A program made the position numbers and the translations under genes. 64,000 nucleotides of DNA from an uncultured Clostridia bacterium. GTDB taxonomy: Bacteria > Bacillota > Clostridia > Christensenellales > UBA1242. The notes beneath the pieces were generated by a model, which had not been told where the DNA came from, ran no database searches, and worked only from the letters and a program-made list of their open reading frames with translations. Location: the NCBI GenBank assembly GCA_930971385.1, contig CAKNGB010000001.1, forward strand, positions 193,670 through 257,669. The letters run 5' to 3'. Position 1 is the stretch's first letter, and every line of letters starts with the position of its first letter. Shown here piece by piece: positions 41,905-51,236 of this stretch.

Positions 41905-43233
41905 ATGGAAAACATAAAGGATAAAAAAATTTCGGCAATATCGCTTGGATGTGACAAAAACAGGGTGGACCTAGAGAAAATGCTCTTCTGCCTAAAAAAC
42001 TATGGCTTTCAAATTGTGGAGAATGTTGAAAACGCCGACATTGTGATTGTTAATACCTGCGCTTTTATCACGCCAGCAAAGGAAGAGGCGCTTGAAAACA
42101 TCTTTGAAATGTGCAATTTGAAAGAGAAAAAGAAGATTGAAAAAGTGATAGTTTCGGGTTGCCTTTCACAAAGGTATAAGGCGCAACTTGAAAAGGAAAT
42201 TAAGGAAGTTGATGCGTTTTTGACCCTTCAAGACAACGAAAACATCTGCGAAATATTAGAGGACTTATATGGAGTGAGTCATCAAAAGCAGAAAAAAGAC
42301 TTGGGCAGGGTTTTGACTTCGCGTGGCAGTTATGCCTTTCTTAAAATTGCGGATGGATGCAGTAATGGCTGTTCGTTTTGCACCATTCCAAGAATTAGAG
42401 GAAGATATATAAGTTATCCTATGGACGACATTGTGGATGAGGCGAAATATCTTGCAGGGCGCGGAATTAAGGAACTTGTTTTGGTGGCGCAAGATGTTTC
42501 AAGATATGGCGAGGATTTATATAAAGAAAATAAACTAATTCCGCTACTTCAAAAGCTGTCGAAAATCAAGGGTATTGAATGGATAAGGCTTCACTACATC
42601 TATCCTGAAAAAACCTCAGAGGAACTTCTTAAGTTTATTGAAGAAAACGATAAGATGTGTAAGTATGTGGATATCCCTCTTCAACATATCGACGACCGCA
42701 TTTTAAAAAGCATGAATAGGCGTCTTAATGAAGAGGACACGCGGGCGCTTATGAAAACGATGAAAGAAAAATATCCCGACATTGCAGTGCGCTCCACTTT
42801 CATTGTTGGCTATCCAACCGAAACTGGCGCCGAATTTAAAAAATTATGCAATTTCATTAAAGATGTTAAATTTGACTATGCAGGTTTCTTCCCTTACTAT
42901 CGTGAAGAAAACACGGCAAGTTTCTACCTTAAAAAACAACATTTTGAAACGGTTAAGAAAAAACGGTTTAAAAAAATAACCAAAATTCAAAATGAGATTG
43001 CCTACGAAAAAGCAAAACAGCTTTTAGGACAAACTTTTAAAACTTTAATCGACTATTTCGACAATTCGACAGGAGTTTACATAGGTCACACAGAATTTTT
43101 TTCTCCAACAGTTGACTTTGAAGTGCAAATTGTGGATAATGGAAATATAAAAGCGGGAGATTTTGTTTCTGTCACATTTATGTCATTTGACGGAAGCGCA
43201 TTTAAAGGAGAGGTTTATGAACTTACCAAATAA
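41905..43233 (+). CDS. rimO: Ribosomal protein S12 methylthiotransferase RimO
   Basis: Radical SAM enzyme that beta-methylthiolates an aspartate of ribosomal protein S12. The 442-residue protein starts with the UPF0004 domain (SLGCDKNRVD, NTCAFITPAKEEA, VSGCLSQRY; three cluster cysteines). The radical SAM triad is in DGCSNGCSFCTIP, and a C-terminal TRAM domain (~375-442) is complete. SLGCDKNRVD identifies RimO rather than MiaB. GAGGTGAAA precedes the ATG at 41905; the longer frame to 41869 lies in ftsK. The end overlaps pgsA by 17 nt. Confidence 0.96.
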   Translation: MENIKDKKISAISLGCDKNRVDLEKMLFCLKNYGFQIVENVENADIVIVNTCAFITPAKEEALENIFEMCNLKEKKKIEKVIVSGCLSQRYKAQLEKEIKEVDAFLTLQDNENICEILEDLYGVSHQKQKKDLGRVLTSRGSYAFLKIADGCSNGCSFCTIPRIRGRYISYPMDDIVDEAKYLAGRGIKELVLVAQDVSRYGEDLYKENKLIPLLQKLSKIKGIEWIRLHYIYPEKTSEELLKFIEENDKMCKYVDIPLQHIDDRILKSMNRRLNEEDTRALMKTMKEKYPDIAVRSTFIVGYPTETGAEFKKLCNFIKDVKFDYAGFFPYYREENTASFYLKKQHFETVKKKRFKKITKIQNEIAYEKAKQLLGQTFKTLIDYFDNSTGVYIGHTEFFSPTVDFEVQIVDNGNIKAGDFVSVTFMSFDGSAFKGEVYELTK

Positions 43234-43909
43234 AATAACATTAACAAGAATTTGCTTAATTCCAGTGTTTCTTTTCTTCTATCTTGCAGATTTCATTCCT
43301 TACGGCAAACTTGTCGCCACAATCATGTTTGCGCTCATCAGTTTAACCGACTTAATTGACGGAAAAATTGCCAGAAAACGCAATTTGGTGACAACGCTTG
43401 GAGCGTTTATGGACCCACTTGCCGATAAACTACTTGTGATGAGTGGTCTAATTTGCATTATTGCCTATCCCGTGACAGCAAATGGCGGTGGTTTTGCACC
43501 TATGCCAATTCTTAACCCTGTTTACATCGGTGTGGTTGCTGTTTGCATAATTTTAGCACGCGAATTTATGATAACCGCTCTTCGCACGCTTGCAGCATCA
43601 AACGGCATTGTTTTAAAGGCGGATATGTATGGCAAAGTTAAAACCACTTTCCAATTTATCACCATTATCTACTATCTTGCTTACTCGTTCATTGTGGAAG
43701 AATTTTACTATGCAATAAGTGGCGTGGCAAACACAGTGCTTGGTATTGTTGGCTACATTCTTCTTGCTATCACAATCATTCTAACAATCATCTCTGGTTG
43801 CAACTATATGATTAAGAATAAAGATGTTTTTAAAGAGAAAAAGAAAGCGGAAAAGGAAAACACAAAAACCGATAGTGAAGAAATTGTGGCTAAAGAAGAA
43901 AAAAAGTAG
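43217..43909 (+). CDS. pgsA: CDP-diacylglycerol--glycerol-3-phosphate 3-phosphatidyltransferase
   Basis: Makes phosphatidylglycerol-phosphate, the committed step to phosphatidylglycerol and cardiolipin. The 230-residue membrane protein begins NLPNKITLTRICLIPVFLF. It carries the complete CDP-alcohol phosphotransferase motif D-G-x2-A-R-x8-G-x3-D-x3-D within LIDGKIARKRN and LGAFMDPLADK. About six membrane helices follow, then a lysine/glutamate-rich cytoplasmic tail somewhat longer than usual. GGAGAGG lies within the end of rimO. The gene order ftsK-rimO-pgsA-recA is typical of Clostridia; cinA, often between pgsA and recA, is absent. Confidence 0.95.
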   Translation: MNLPNKITLTRICLIPVFLFFYLADFIPYGKLVATIMFALISLTDLIDGKIARKRNLVTTLGAFMDPLADKLLVMSGLICIIAYPVTANGGGFAPMPILNPVYIGVVAVCIILAREFMITALRTLAASNGIVLKADMYGKVKTTFQFITIIYYLAYSFIVEEFYYAISGVANTVLGIVGYILLAITIILTIISGCNYMIKNKDVFKEKKKAEKENTKTDSEEIVAKEEKK

Positions 43910-43926
43910 GGCGTAAGCTCTATTTT
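43905..43926 (+). terminator. Terminator of the ftsK-rimO-pgsA operon
   Basis: TAGGGC pairs with GCTCTA (one G-T) around GTAA, followed by T6. The stem starts at the pgsA stop. Confidence 0.7.
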
Positions 43927-43961
43927 TTATCATATCAATAAAATTATTTATGAAAAATATT

Positions 43962-43990
43962 TTGATTTTTACATAGATTTAGGTTATAAT
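43962..43990 (+). promoter_or_regulatory. Sigma-A promoter of recA
   Basis: TTGATT (43962-43967), 17-nt spacer, TATAAT (43985-43990). No LexA operator (CGAAC-N4-GTTCG type) is visible around it. Confidence 0.8.
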
Positions 43991-44014
43991 AGTGTTGTAA
44001 AATTGGAGAGTATT

Positions 44015-45067
44015 ATGGAAAAAGACAAAAAACTAACGAAAGAAGAATCATTAGACCAAGCACTTCTTCAAATTGAAAAACAATTTGGTAAGGGTGCAAT
44101 CATGAAACTTGGCAATCAAACCGTGCAGAAAGTGGATGTTATTCCAACAGGATGTTTGACGCTTGATGTTGCTCTTGGCATTGGTGGAATTCCACGCGGA
44201 AGAATTGTGGAAATTTATGGACCAGAATCTTCTGGTAAAACCACAGTCTCTTTGCATATCATTGCCGAGGCACAAAAACTTGGCGGAACTTGTGCTTTTA
44301 TCGACGCTGAACACGCGCTTGACCCAATCTATGCCGAAAAACTTGGCGTGAACATAAGCGAACTTTATGTTTCTCAACCAGATAACGGCGAACAGGCATT
44401 AAATATTTGCGACACGCTTGTGCGTTCGGGTGCTTTTTCAGTTATTGTTGTTGATTCTGTTGCCGCACTCACACCAAAGGCAGAAATCGACGGCGAAATG
44501 GGCGACAATCATGTGGGCTTGCAAGCAAGAATGATGAGTCAAGCTTTAAGAAAACTTACATCCATCACAAACAAATCTAACACAACGGTTATTTTCATCA
44601 ACCAGCTCCGTGAAAAAGTGGGTGTTATGTTTGGCTCGCCAGAAACAACAACTGGCGGTAAGGCACTTAAATTTTACGCTTCCATTCGCCTTGATGTTAG
44701 AAAAGTTGATGTGATTAAAGACGGCACAAACATCATAGGCAACAAAACAAGAGTGAAAGTTGTTAAAAACAAACTTGCTCCACCATTTAGAACTGCCGAG
44801 TTCGACATTATGTATGGCAAAGGTGTTTCAAAATCTGGTTGTGTTGTGGATATGGCTCTTTCGCTTGGCATAATCAAAAAGTCTGGCGCTTGGTTTTCAT
44901 ATAACGACGAAAAGATTGGGCAAGGCAAGGAAAACACCAAACTCACTCTTGAAAAGGACCCAGCACTTATGGCAGAAATTGAAAATAAGATTAAGGAACA
45001 AACAAGTTCTGGCGAAAATGTTCCAACCGCGTCTAGTGACGATAAGGAGGAAAAAACGGAAGAATAA
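44015..45067 (+). CDS. recA: Recombinase RecA
   Basis: Strand-exchange protein for recombinational repair and SOS induction. The 350 residues show every expected element: N-terminal helix, [11 protein letters not shown], Walker A GPESSGKT (about 69-76), [19 protein letters not shown] with Walker B, L1 and L2 loops ([23 protein letters not shown]), and a C-terminal acidic tail ending DDKEEKTEE. The ATG at 44015 follows GGAGAG; the TTG at 44003 lies before it. It has its own promoter and a strong terminator. Confidence 0.98.
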   Translation: MEKDKKLTKEESLDQALLQIEKQFGKGAIMKLGNQTVQKVDVIPTGCLTLDVALGIGGIPRGRIVEIYGPESSGKTTVSLHIIAEAQKLGGTCAFIDAEHALDPIYAEKLGVNISELYVSQPDNGEQALNICDTLVRSGAFSVIVVDSVAALTPKAEIDGEMGDNHVGLQARMMSQALRKLTSITNKSNTTVIFINQLREKVGVMFGSPETTTGGKALKFYASIRLDVRKVDVIKDGTNIIGNKTRVKVVKNKLAPPFRTAEFDIMYGKGVSKSGCVVDMALSLGIIKKSGAWFSYNDEKIGQGKENTKLTLEKDPALMAEIENKIKEQTSSGENVPTASSDDKEEKTEE

Positions 45068-45083
45068 TTTTTCCTTAATAAAT

Positions 45084-45116
45084 AAAAGCATATCGGTGTG
45101 ATATGCTTTTTGTTTT
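45084..45116. terminator. Strong terminator after recA, usable on both strands
   Basis: AAAAGCATATC (45084-45094) pairs perfectly with GATATGCTTTT (45100-45110) around GGTGT. T-run on the plus strand; an A-rich flank gives a T-rich tail on the minus strand for the convergent PBP gene. Confidence 0.9.
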
Positions 45117-45171
45117 TTACATCATGATTATAAATTCATGAAAAATAAGAAATCAAAAATTTTTGAGTGTT

Positions 45172-47454
45172 TTAAAAACTGAAAGGTTGCTGCGTTTTGA
45201 ACCATGTTTCTTGTGGTTTTTCTTTATTTAAAATCACAAAAGTTTTTTCTTTGTCGTCAAGTTCTGTTTTGCCCTGGAAGTTGTATTTAATTGTGATTTC
45301 ATTTTCTTCTTGTTTAAGTGGCAGGGTGATGAGTTGGCTAGATGTGGTGTCTTTAATTGTGCGGTAAAATTCGCCGTTAAGATAAATATCATATTTTAAA
45401 TGGCGTTTTGGTTTAAATGTTAAAACGGCGTTGTGGTTTTCTCGCTTGCACTCTGCCTCGATGTCGGATAGTGTCACAAAGTTCTCCGAAACTTCGCTTG
45501 GCATATTGAACCTTGAAAAAAGCGCACTTTCTGTGTATCTATCTGGTGCTACGGGGCTTGCAAGCACAATTCTGTGATTGTCTTCTTTTTCAATTAAATC
45601 GATTTTTGCTTCCACAACATGAGGAGACTTATCAAAACTTGTCTTTTTAAAAGAAACTTCTTGTAAAAAATTTTTAACCACTTCCGTTGGTTGATTACCG
45701 CCAGTGTAAGTAATTGGAGTGTTATCCAAATTTCCGCACCAAACGCCGATTGTGTTTTCTGGCGTATAGGAAATGTTGTAAGCGTCCAAATTTTGTTTGC
45801 TGTTTTTCTTTCCAACTGTGCCAGTTTTGGAGGCAACTTCAGTGTTTGAAACTGTGCTAAGTTTTTTTGCTGTGCCTGTTTTTGCCGTTTCTTTCAATAT
45901 GTCGGTCATAAGGAAAGCGGAGTCATCTCTTAAAACTTGTTTTTCAATCGGTGTATGCTTATAGATAAGTTTTCCGTTTTTGTCGAGAATATAGGAAACA
46001 AATTTCGCGTCACTGTATGTGCCGTTGTTTGCAAGAGTGGTGTAGGAATTTGTTAGAGTTTTCAAGTTTTCGCCATAGGTAAGTCCGCCAAGCGCAATGG
46101 CATAACTGTCGTCTTTCTCGTCGAAAGCAAGCCCCATGCGCTCGGCATACATCTTGCCAGTGTCGATGCCAATGTAACTTAAAACCTTTATGGCAACAGT
46201 GTTAACGGAATTTTTGACGGCGTCTTTAATGGAAATGTAGCCGTTATATTTTTCGCCGACATTGCTTGGAGAGTAATCTCCAATTTTAATTTTTTCATCC
46301 AAAACTTCCGTTTCAGGCGTGATAACATTTTCGTTGAGGGCAGGCGCATAAACCAAAATTGGCTTAATGGTGGAACCCACTTGCCTTTTTGCTTCCAAAA
46401 TTTTGTATGGACTTAAGCCATAATATGCGCTGACGCCATGACTTAGGTTATCAATCACAATTCCAGCATAATCACTTTCAAAATTCTCCTTTTCTAAAGC
46501 CTCAACAAGCGCTTTTTGTTTTTCCGCGTTTTGATAGGTGTGAATTTGAAAGCCACCAATCGCAATTTGTTTTGCTGGCAAATTGAGAATTTTTGATGCT
46601 TCGTCGATGCTTGCTTGCGAATAGGAATTAAGTTTGTTTTCGGTGTGGCTGTTGACATCAAGCATAATTCCTTTATTCACCGCTTGTAAATATTCATTTG
46701 TGGTGATTTTTCCGTCCTTTTCCATTTCTGCAAGCACCAAATTTCTTCGTTTCAGTGCATTTTCTGGATGATTTATGGGAGAGTATTTATTCGGCGATTT
46801 AATCATGCCAGCAAGCGTGCAACTTTCGTTTAAGTCGAGGTTTTTGGCGCTTTTGTTGAAATAAAACTCGGAAGCGCTTTCAATGCCATAGCAATTATTG
46901 CCAAAATAGATAACATTTAGGTAGCATTCCAAAATTTTATCCTTATCAAACTCTTTTTCCAGTTTTTTTGTTAAAACCATTTCCTTTATTTTGCGTTCAA
47001 AGGTCTTTTCGTTTGATAGGTGTGTGTTTTTGATGAGTTGCTGGCTTATGGTGGAAGCACCTTCTTTCAGCGAAAAAGATTTGAGGTTATTATACATCGC
47101 TTTCAAAATTCGCTTTGGGTTTAAACCGTGATGATGATAAAATTCCTTATCCTCCACACTTATGAACGCCTCTTTTGTGTGAGTTGGAATATCCTCTGAG
47201 GAAATATAAGGCATATTGAAGTTGTTGTTGTCGTCAAGCAAAACATTTTCATTGTCGTATACTTCAATGGCAAGCGAGGGAGAGGTCAATGCTTCGGCGT
47301 TTAGTGGTATTTTTGAAAATTTTAGATATTCCACAAGAAAATATATGCCACAAAACATGACAAGCGCCAGCAAAATGACCAAAACAGATATTAGACATAT
47401 TCTGACAATTTTCCTCATTTTTCTAGTATGTTTCATATTTTCACAAAAATACAT
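45172..47454 (-). CDS. Class A penicillin-binding protein (transglycosylase/transpeptidase)
   Basis: Bifunctional peptidoglycan synthase that polymerises lipid II and cross-links the glycan. After a basic start and one membrane helix (~15-40 from this start) comes the GT51 domain, with catalytic Glu in FISVEDKEFYHHHG, and EGASTISQQL and KILECYLNVIYFG. The transpeptidase domain has the serine motif GSTIKP, SVN in KNSVNTVA, and KTG in ASKTGTVG. A ~130-residue C-terminal beta-rich tail follows. The start is uncertain: in-frame ATGs at 47499, 47454, 47436 and 47418. I chose 47454 because of the upstream purine-rich AAGAGAAGAG and because 47499 would lie in miaB. It is divergent from miaB, so their promoters overlap. 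Confidence 0.92.
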   Translation of the reverse strand: MYFCENMKHTRKMRKIVRICLISVLVILLALVMFCGIYFLVEYLKFSKIPLNAEALTSPSLAIEVYDNENVLLDDNNNFNMPYISSEDIPTHTKEAFISVEDKEFYHHHGLNPKRILKAMYNNLKSFSLKEGASTISQQLIKNTHLSNEKTFERKIKEMVLTKKLEKEFDKDKILECYLNVIYFGNNCYGIESASEFYFNKSAKNLDLNESCTLAGMIKSPNKYSPINHPENALKRRNLVLAEMEKDGKITTNEYLQAVNKGIMLDVNSHTENKLNSYSQASIDEASKILNLPAKQIAIGGFQIHTYQNAEKQKALVEALEKENFESDYAGIVIDNLSHGVSAYYGLSPYKILEAKRQVGSTIKPILVYAPALNENVITPETEVLDEKIKIGDYSPSNVGEKYNGYISIKDAVKNSVNTVAIKVLSYIGIDTGKMYAERMGLAFDEKDDSYAIALGGLTYGENLKTLTNSYTTLANNGTYSDAKFVSYILDKNGKLIYKHTPIEKQVLRDDSAFLMTDILKETAKTGTAKKLSTVSNTEVASKTGTVGKKNSKQNLDAYNISYTPENTIGVWCGNLDNTPITYTGGNQPTEVVKNFLQEVSFKKTSFDKSPHVVEAKIDLIEKEDNHRIVLASPVAPDRYTESALFSRFNMPSEVSENFVTLSDIEAECKRENHNAVLTFKPKRHLKYDIYLNGEFYRTIKDTTSSQLITLPLKQEENEITIKYNFQGKTELDDKEKTFVILNKEKPQETWFKTQQPFSF

Positions 47455-47462
47455 CTCTTCTC

Positions 47463-47491
47463 TTGCAAAAATCGACAAAAACCTGTATAAT
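47463..47491 (+). promoter_or_regulatory. Promoter of miaB, leaderless configuration
   Basis: TTGCAA (47463-47468), 17-nt spacer, TATAAT (47486-47491), six bases, then the miaB ATG at 47498. No ribosome binding site fits between. Confidence 0.8.
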
Positions 47492-47497
47492 ATAGGC

Positions 47498-48628
47498 ATG
47501 AAATATATTATTATAACTTATGGTTGCCAAATGAATGTGCATGAAAGTGAAAAACTTGCCTATATCTGCGAAAAGCTCGGCTACACACCGACGGATAAAA
47601 GAGAGGAAGCAGATCTAATCATCTTTAACACTTGTGCCATTCGAGAAGGGGCAGAAGACAGAGTTTTTGGAAATGTGGGCGCACTTAAAAAGTTAAAGAA
47701 AATGCGACCTAACATTATCATTGCCGTGTGTGGCTGTATGACGCAAAAGGAGCAAACTGCAAACTACATTTTGCGCACTTTTCCTTTTGTTGATATTGTG
47801 CTTGGCACTTTCAATCTTGCAAATTTCGCGCACTACATCGAGGCGGTTAAAACAGGCAGACAACTGGAAATTTTGAAGGAAGGCGAAATCGACGAAACGG
47901 TGCCATACAAGCGTTCCGACCGCGACAATGCGTGGGTTAACATCATGCAAGGATGCAACAATTTTTGCACCTATTGCATTGTGCCGTATGTTCGAGGCAG
48001 AGAGAAAAGTAGGAAAGAGGAAAACATTTTAAAAGAAATCAAAGAAATTGTTGAACAGAAGAAGTTTAAGAAAATCACACTTTTAGGGCAAAATGTCAAC
48101 TCCTATGGGCAAGATTTGAAGGACGGCTCGACATTTAGTAAACTTCTTTCGGATATTTGCAAAATTGACGGCGATTTTTCTTTAACTTTTATGACTTCTC
48201 ATCCAAAAGATTTAACAAGCGACGTCATTGATGTGATTGCGAAAGAAAAAAAGATTTTAAAGGAAATTCATCTTCCAGCGCAAAGCGGAAACAACAGAAT
48301 TTTGGCGCTTATGAATAGGCGCTATACACGAGAAAAATATCTCTCCATAATTAAGGAAATTCGCGAAAAAATTCCAAATTGCAAAATAACTTCCGACTTT
48401 ATTGTTGGCTTTCCAACCGAAACGGAAGAGGAGTTTAAAGACACTTTAAGTTTGGTTAAGGAAGTGAAATTTGACGGCATTTTTGCTTTCATGTATTCCC
48501 CACGCGAAGGAACAGTGGCTGAAAAAATGGAAGGGCAAATTGACCAAAAAACAAAAAAGAGAAGAGTTAATGCGCTTTTAAGGCTAGAAAAAGAAATTCA
48601 AGAGGAAAAGAGAAATGGCAGAAAATAA
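47498..48628 (+). CDS. miaB: tRNA-2-methylthio-N6-dimethylallyladenosine synthase MiaB lacking a TRAM domain
   Basis: Radical SAM methylthiotransferase acting on i6A37 of tRNAs, downstream of MiaA. The UPF0004 domain starts at once (YIIITYGCQMNVHESE, FNTCAIREGAEDRV, CGCMTQKE), followed by the radical SAM triad in GCNNFCTYCIVPYVRGRE. It ends at residue 376 just after the radical SAM domain and a KEIQEEKRNG helix. The C-terminal TRAM domain (~65 residues), which helps bind tRNA, is missing. The mutS start lies 14 nt before the miaB stop, so there is no room for it, and no TRAM-like sequence appears in another frame. The start codon is at the predicted transcription start. miaA is four genes downstream in the same run. 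Confidence 0.93.
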   Translation: MKYIIITYGCQMNVHESEKLAYICEKLGYTPTDKREEADLIIFNTCAIREGAEDRVFGNVGALKKLKKMRPNIIIAVCGCMTQKEQTANYILRTFPFVDIVLGTFNLANFAHYIEAVKTGRQLEILKEGEIDETVPYKRSDRDNAWVNIMQGCNNFCTYCIVPYVRGREKSRKEENILKEIKEIVEQKKFKKITLLGQNVNSYGQDLKDGSTFSKLLSDICKIDGDFSLTFMTSHPKDLTSDVIDVIAKEKKILKEIHLPAQSGNNRILALMNRRYTREKYLSIIKEIREKIPNCKITSDFIVGFPTETEEEFKDTLSLVKEVKFDGIFAFMYSPREGTVAEKMEGQIDQKTKKRRVNALLRLEKEIQEEKRNGRK

Positions 48629-51224
48629 AAAAGACGAATATTCTCCAATGATAGAACATTACAAAAATATGAAAGAACGCTATGATGATTGCGTTTTATT
48701 CTATCGTCTTGGCGACTTTTATGAACTATTCTTTGAAGATGCGGTGGAGATAAGCCGAGTTTTAGATTTAACGCTGACCGAAAAGAAAGCGGGTAACGGC
48801 AAAAAAGCACCAATGTGCGGAGTGCCATATCACGCAGCAGATAACTACATTGCGAAACTTGTTAACAAAGGATATAAAGTGGCAATTTGCGAGCAACTGA
48901 CCGACCCAAAACCTGGGCAAATTGTGGAGCGTGATGTTGTGAGAGTTATTACGGCTGGCACTGTGACTGAGGACAGTATGCTTGAAGAGCGAAAAAATAA
49001 CTACCTCATGTGCTTAACAAAACAAGGAAGCACTCTTTCTATTGTCTACTGCGACATCACAACTGGCGATGTTCATCTACAAAATTATTCTGAAAACATT
49101 GAAACAGAATTTTCCAATCTTTTCACGCGCATAATGCCGTCGCAGGTCATTGGAAATGACGAGGCGAAGGCTTTTTATGAGAATTTGCAAATTCAAAACC
49201 TTGGCTATTGCCCAAAATTTGAGGAGTATTATGAATATGCATTTGTGCTTGAAAAATGCAAGGATAATATCTTTAACCAATTTGGTAAGAACGCATTAAA
49301 GGTTTTTGAAATTAAAAATGATTTAGACATTATTTGCCTTGGCGCATTCTTAGAATATCTAAACGAAACTCAAAAGCGTGCAATTAAGAATTTAAACAAG
49401 GTCATTAAACACACAAACGACAATTTCCTTATCATCGACATGAACACAAGAAGAAATTTGGAACTTGTGGAAGCAATTCGCGATAGAAGAAGATATGGTA
49501 GTTTGCTTTGGCTTTTGGATAAAACCAAAACCAGCATGGGTGCAAGGAAATTTAGGCAAATTTTCGACCAACCTTTAAAAGACAGTGGAAAGATTAACGC
49601 AAGGCTTGACAGTGTGGAGGAACTTGCAAAAAACCTAATACTTCGCGATAAGTTAAGCGAAATTTTGTCGGATGTTAGAGATATTGAAAGGTTGAGTGGT
49701 AAGATTGGCTATGGAAATGTGATGCCAAAAGATTTGGTGGCGCTTAGAATTTCCTTAGAGCAAATTCCTCTTCTTCAAGAGGCTATGGCACCATGCAAAA
49801 GCAAAAGTTTAGTGAAAATTAGAGAAAATTTGGTGGATTTTTCAGAGATAACCAAACTTCTTAAAAATGCCATAGTTAAAGAGCCTCCGTCAAATATGCG
49901 AGACGGCGGATATATCGCTGAAAAATTTAATCCTGAACTTGACGAACTTAGAGATATTAAAGAAAACAGCAAAAAGTGGATTAAGGAACTTGAACAGAGA
50001 GAGCGCGAGAAAACAAAGATAAAAAGTTTGAAGATAGACTCAAACAGTGTGTTTGGCTATTACATTGAAGTTAGCAAATTGCAATCTGAGCAAGTGCCAC
50101 TAAGATACATTCGCAAACAGACCTTGACAAATGCAGAAAGATATATAACAGACGAACTTAAAGACCTTGAAGAGAGGATTTTTAATGCCGACGAGGGCGC
50201 GGTTAAACTTGAGGCAAAGATATATAAAACGCTTGTGGACTATCTTGTTAACTACATACGAAACTTTCAAGAACTTGCAAATTTTATTGCAGAACTTGAT
50301 ATGCTTTTGTCGCTAAGCATAAGCGCTGTGAAATATAACTTTGTGAAGCCAACCATTAATAAGAATGTGAAACACATCAAAATTGTGGACGGCAGACATC
50401 CAATCGTGGAACATTTCGTGAAGCAAAGTAATTTCATCACAAACGACACGCTTCTAGATAACATTGACAACAAGATGATGATAATCACAGGTCCTAACAT
50501 GGCAGGTAAAAGCACGTACATGAGGCAGGTGGCACTTATCACATTCATGGCGCATATAGGAAGTTTTGTGCCAGCAAAGAGCGCGGAAATTTCGATAACC
50601 GACCGCATCTTCACACGCGTGGGTGCAAGCGACGACTTGGCGTTTGGTCAAAGCACATTCATGGTGGAAATGAGCGAGGTTGCTAACATTCTTGCCAATG
50701 CCACAAGTGACAGTTTGGTGGTTTTAGACGAAATCGGCAGAGGAACCTCCACTTTCGATGGGCTTTCAATTGCTTGGGCGGTGGTTGAATATATTGCCAA
50801 AAACCTTAGTTGCAAAACCTTGTTTGCCACACACTATCATGAACTAAGCGAACTTGAAGGTGTGATTAAAGGTGTTAAAAATTATAAGTCCACAGTGAAA
50901 GAAGTGGGCGATAAAGTGGTGTTTTTAAGAAAGATAATAAGAGGAAGCGCCAATAAGAGTTTTGGTGTTGAAGTTGCCAAACTTGCTGGCGTGCCAGAGG
51001 CGGTTATTGCGCGCGCAAAGGAGATAAGTGCAAACCTTGAAAGAGTCAACCAAAAACTTGACCTCGACATCTTCTCTGAGAACGAAGAAAGACAGCAGGC
51101 GGAAAAGAAAAATAAACTTGGTCAACAACTTCTTTCCATTCTTAAAGACATCGACATGAACAGGATGTCGCCAATGGAGTGTTTTGAAGTTTTAAACGAT
51201 TTAGTGGAAAAAGCAAAAGAATAA
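48615..51224 (+). CDS. mutS: DNA mismatch repair protein MutS
   Basis: Recognises mismatches and recruits MutL. The 869 residues contain the mismatch-binding domain I with the conserved Phe/Tyr region (DCVLFYRLGDFYELFFEDA), connector and lever domains, clamp, and the ABC-type ATPase with Walker A GPNMAGKST (~625) and signature/Walker B STFMVEMSEVANIL and VVLDEIGRGTSTFDG. LATHYHEL is the H-loop (in FATHYHELSEL). The ATG at 48615 lies within the end of miaB; AAGAG sits just before. It is transcribed together with miaB, mutL and miaA. Confidence 0.98.
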   Translation: MAENKKDEYSPMIEHYKNMKERYDDCVLFYRLGDFYELFFEDAVEISRVLDLTLTEKKAGNGKKAPMCGVPYHAADNYIAKLVNKGYKVAICEQLTDPKPGQIVERDVVRVITAGTVTEDSMLEERKNNYLMCLTKQGSTLSIVYCDITTGDVHLQNYSENIETEFSNLFTRIMPSQVIGNDEAKAFYENLQIQNLGYCPKFEEYYEYAFVLEKCKDNIFNQFGKNALKVFEIKNDLDIICLGAFLEYLNETQKRAIKNLNKVIKHTNDNFLIIDMNTRRNLELVEAIRDRRRYGSLLWLLDKTKTSMGARKFRQIFDQPLKDSGKINARLDSVEELAKNLILRDKLSEILSDVRDIERLSGKIGYGNVMPKDLVALRISLEQIPLLQEAMAPCKSKSLVKIRENLVDFSEITKLLKNAIVKEPPSNMRDGGYIAEKFNPELDELRDIKENSKKWIKELEQREREKTKIKSLKIDSNSVFGYYIEVSKLQSEQVPLRYIRKQTLTNAERYITDELKDLEERIFNADEGAVKLEAKIYKTLVDYLVNYIRNFQELANFIAELDMLLSLSISAVKYNFVKPTINKNVKHIKIVDGRHPIVEHFVKQSNFITNDTLLDNIDNKMMIITGPNMAGKSTYMRQVALITFMAHIGSFVPAKSAEISITDRIFTRVGASDDLAFGQSTFMVEMSEVANILANATSDSLVVLDEIGRGTSTFDGLSIAWAVVEYIAKNLSCKTLFATHYHELSELEGVIKGVKNYKSTVKEVGDKVVFLRKIIRGSANKSFGVEVAKLAGVPEAVIARAKEISANLERVNQKLDLDIFSENEERQQAEKKNKLGQQLLSILKDIDMNRMSPMECFEVLNDLVEKAKE

Positions 51225-51236
51225 AAGGAGTTTTTT

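Noticed and set aside
43940..44014. LexA/SOS box upstream of recA
   Set aside because: No inverted GAAC/GTTC pair with the proper spacing is present in the promoter region.
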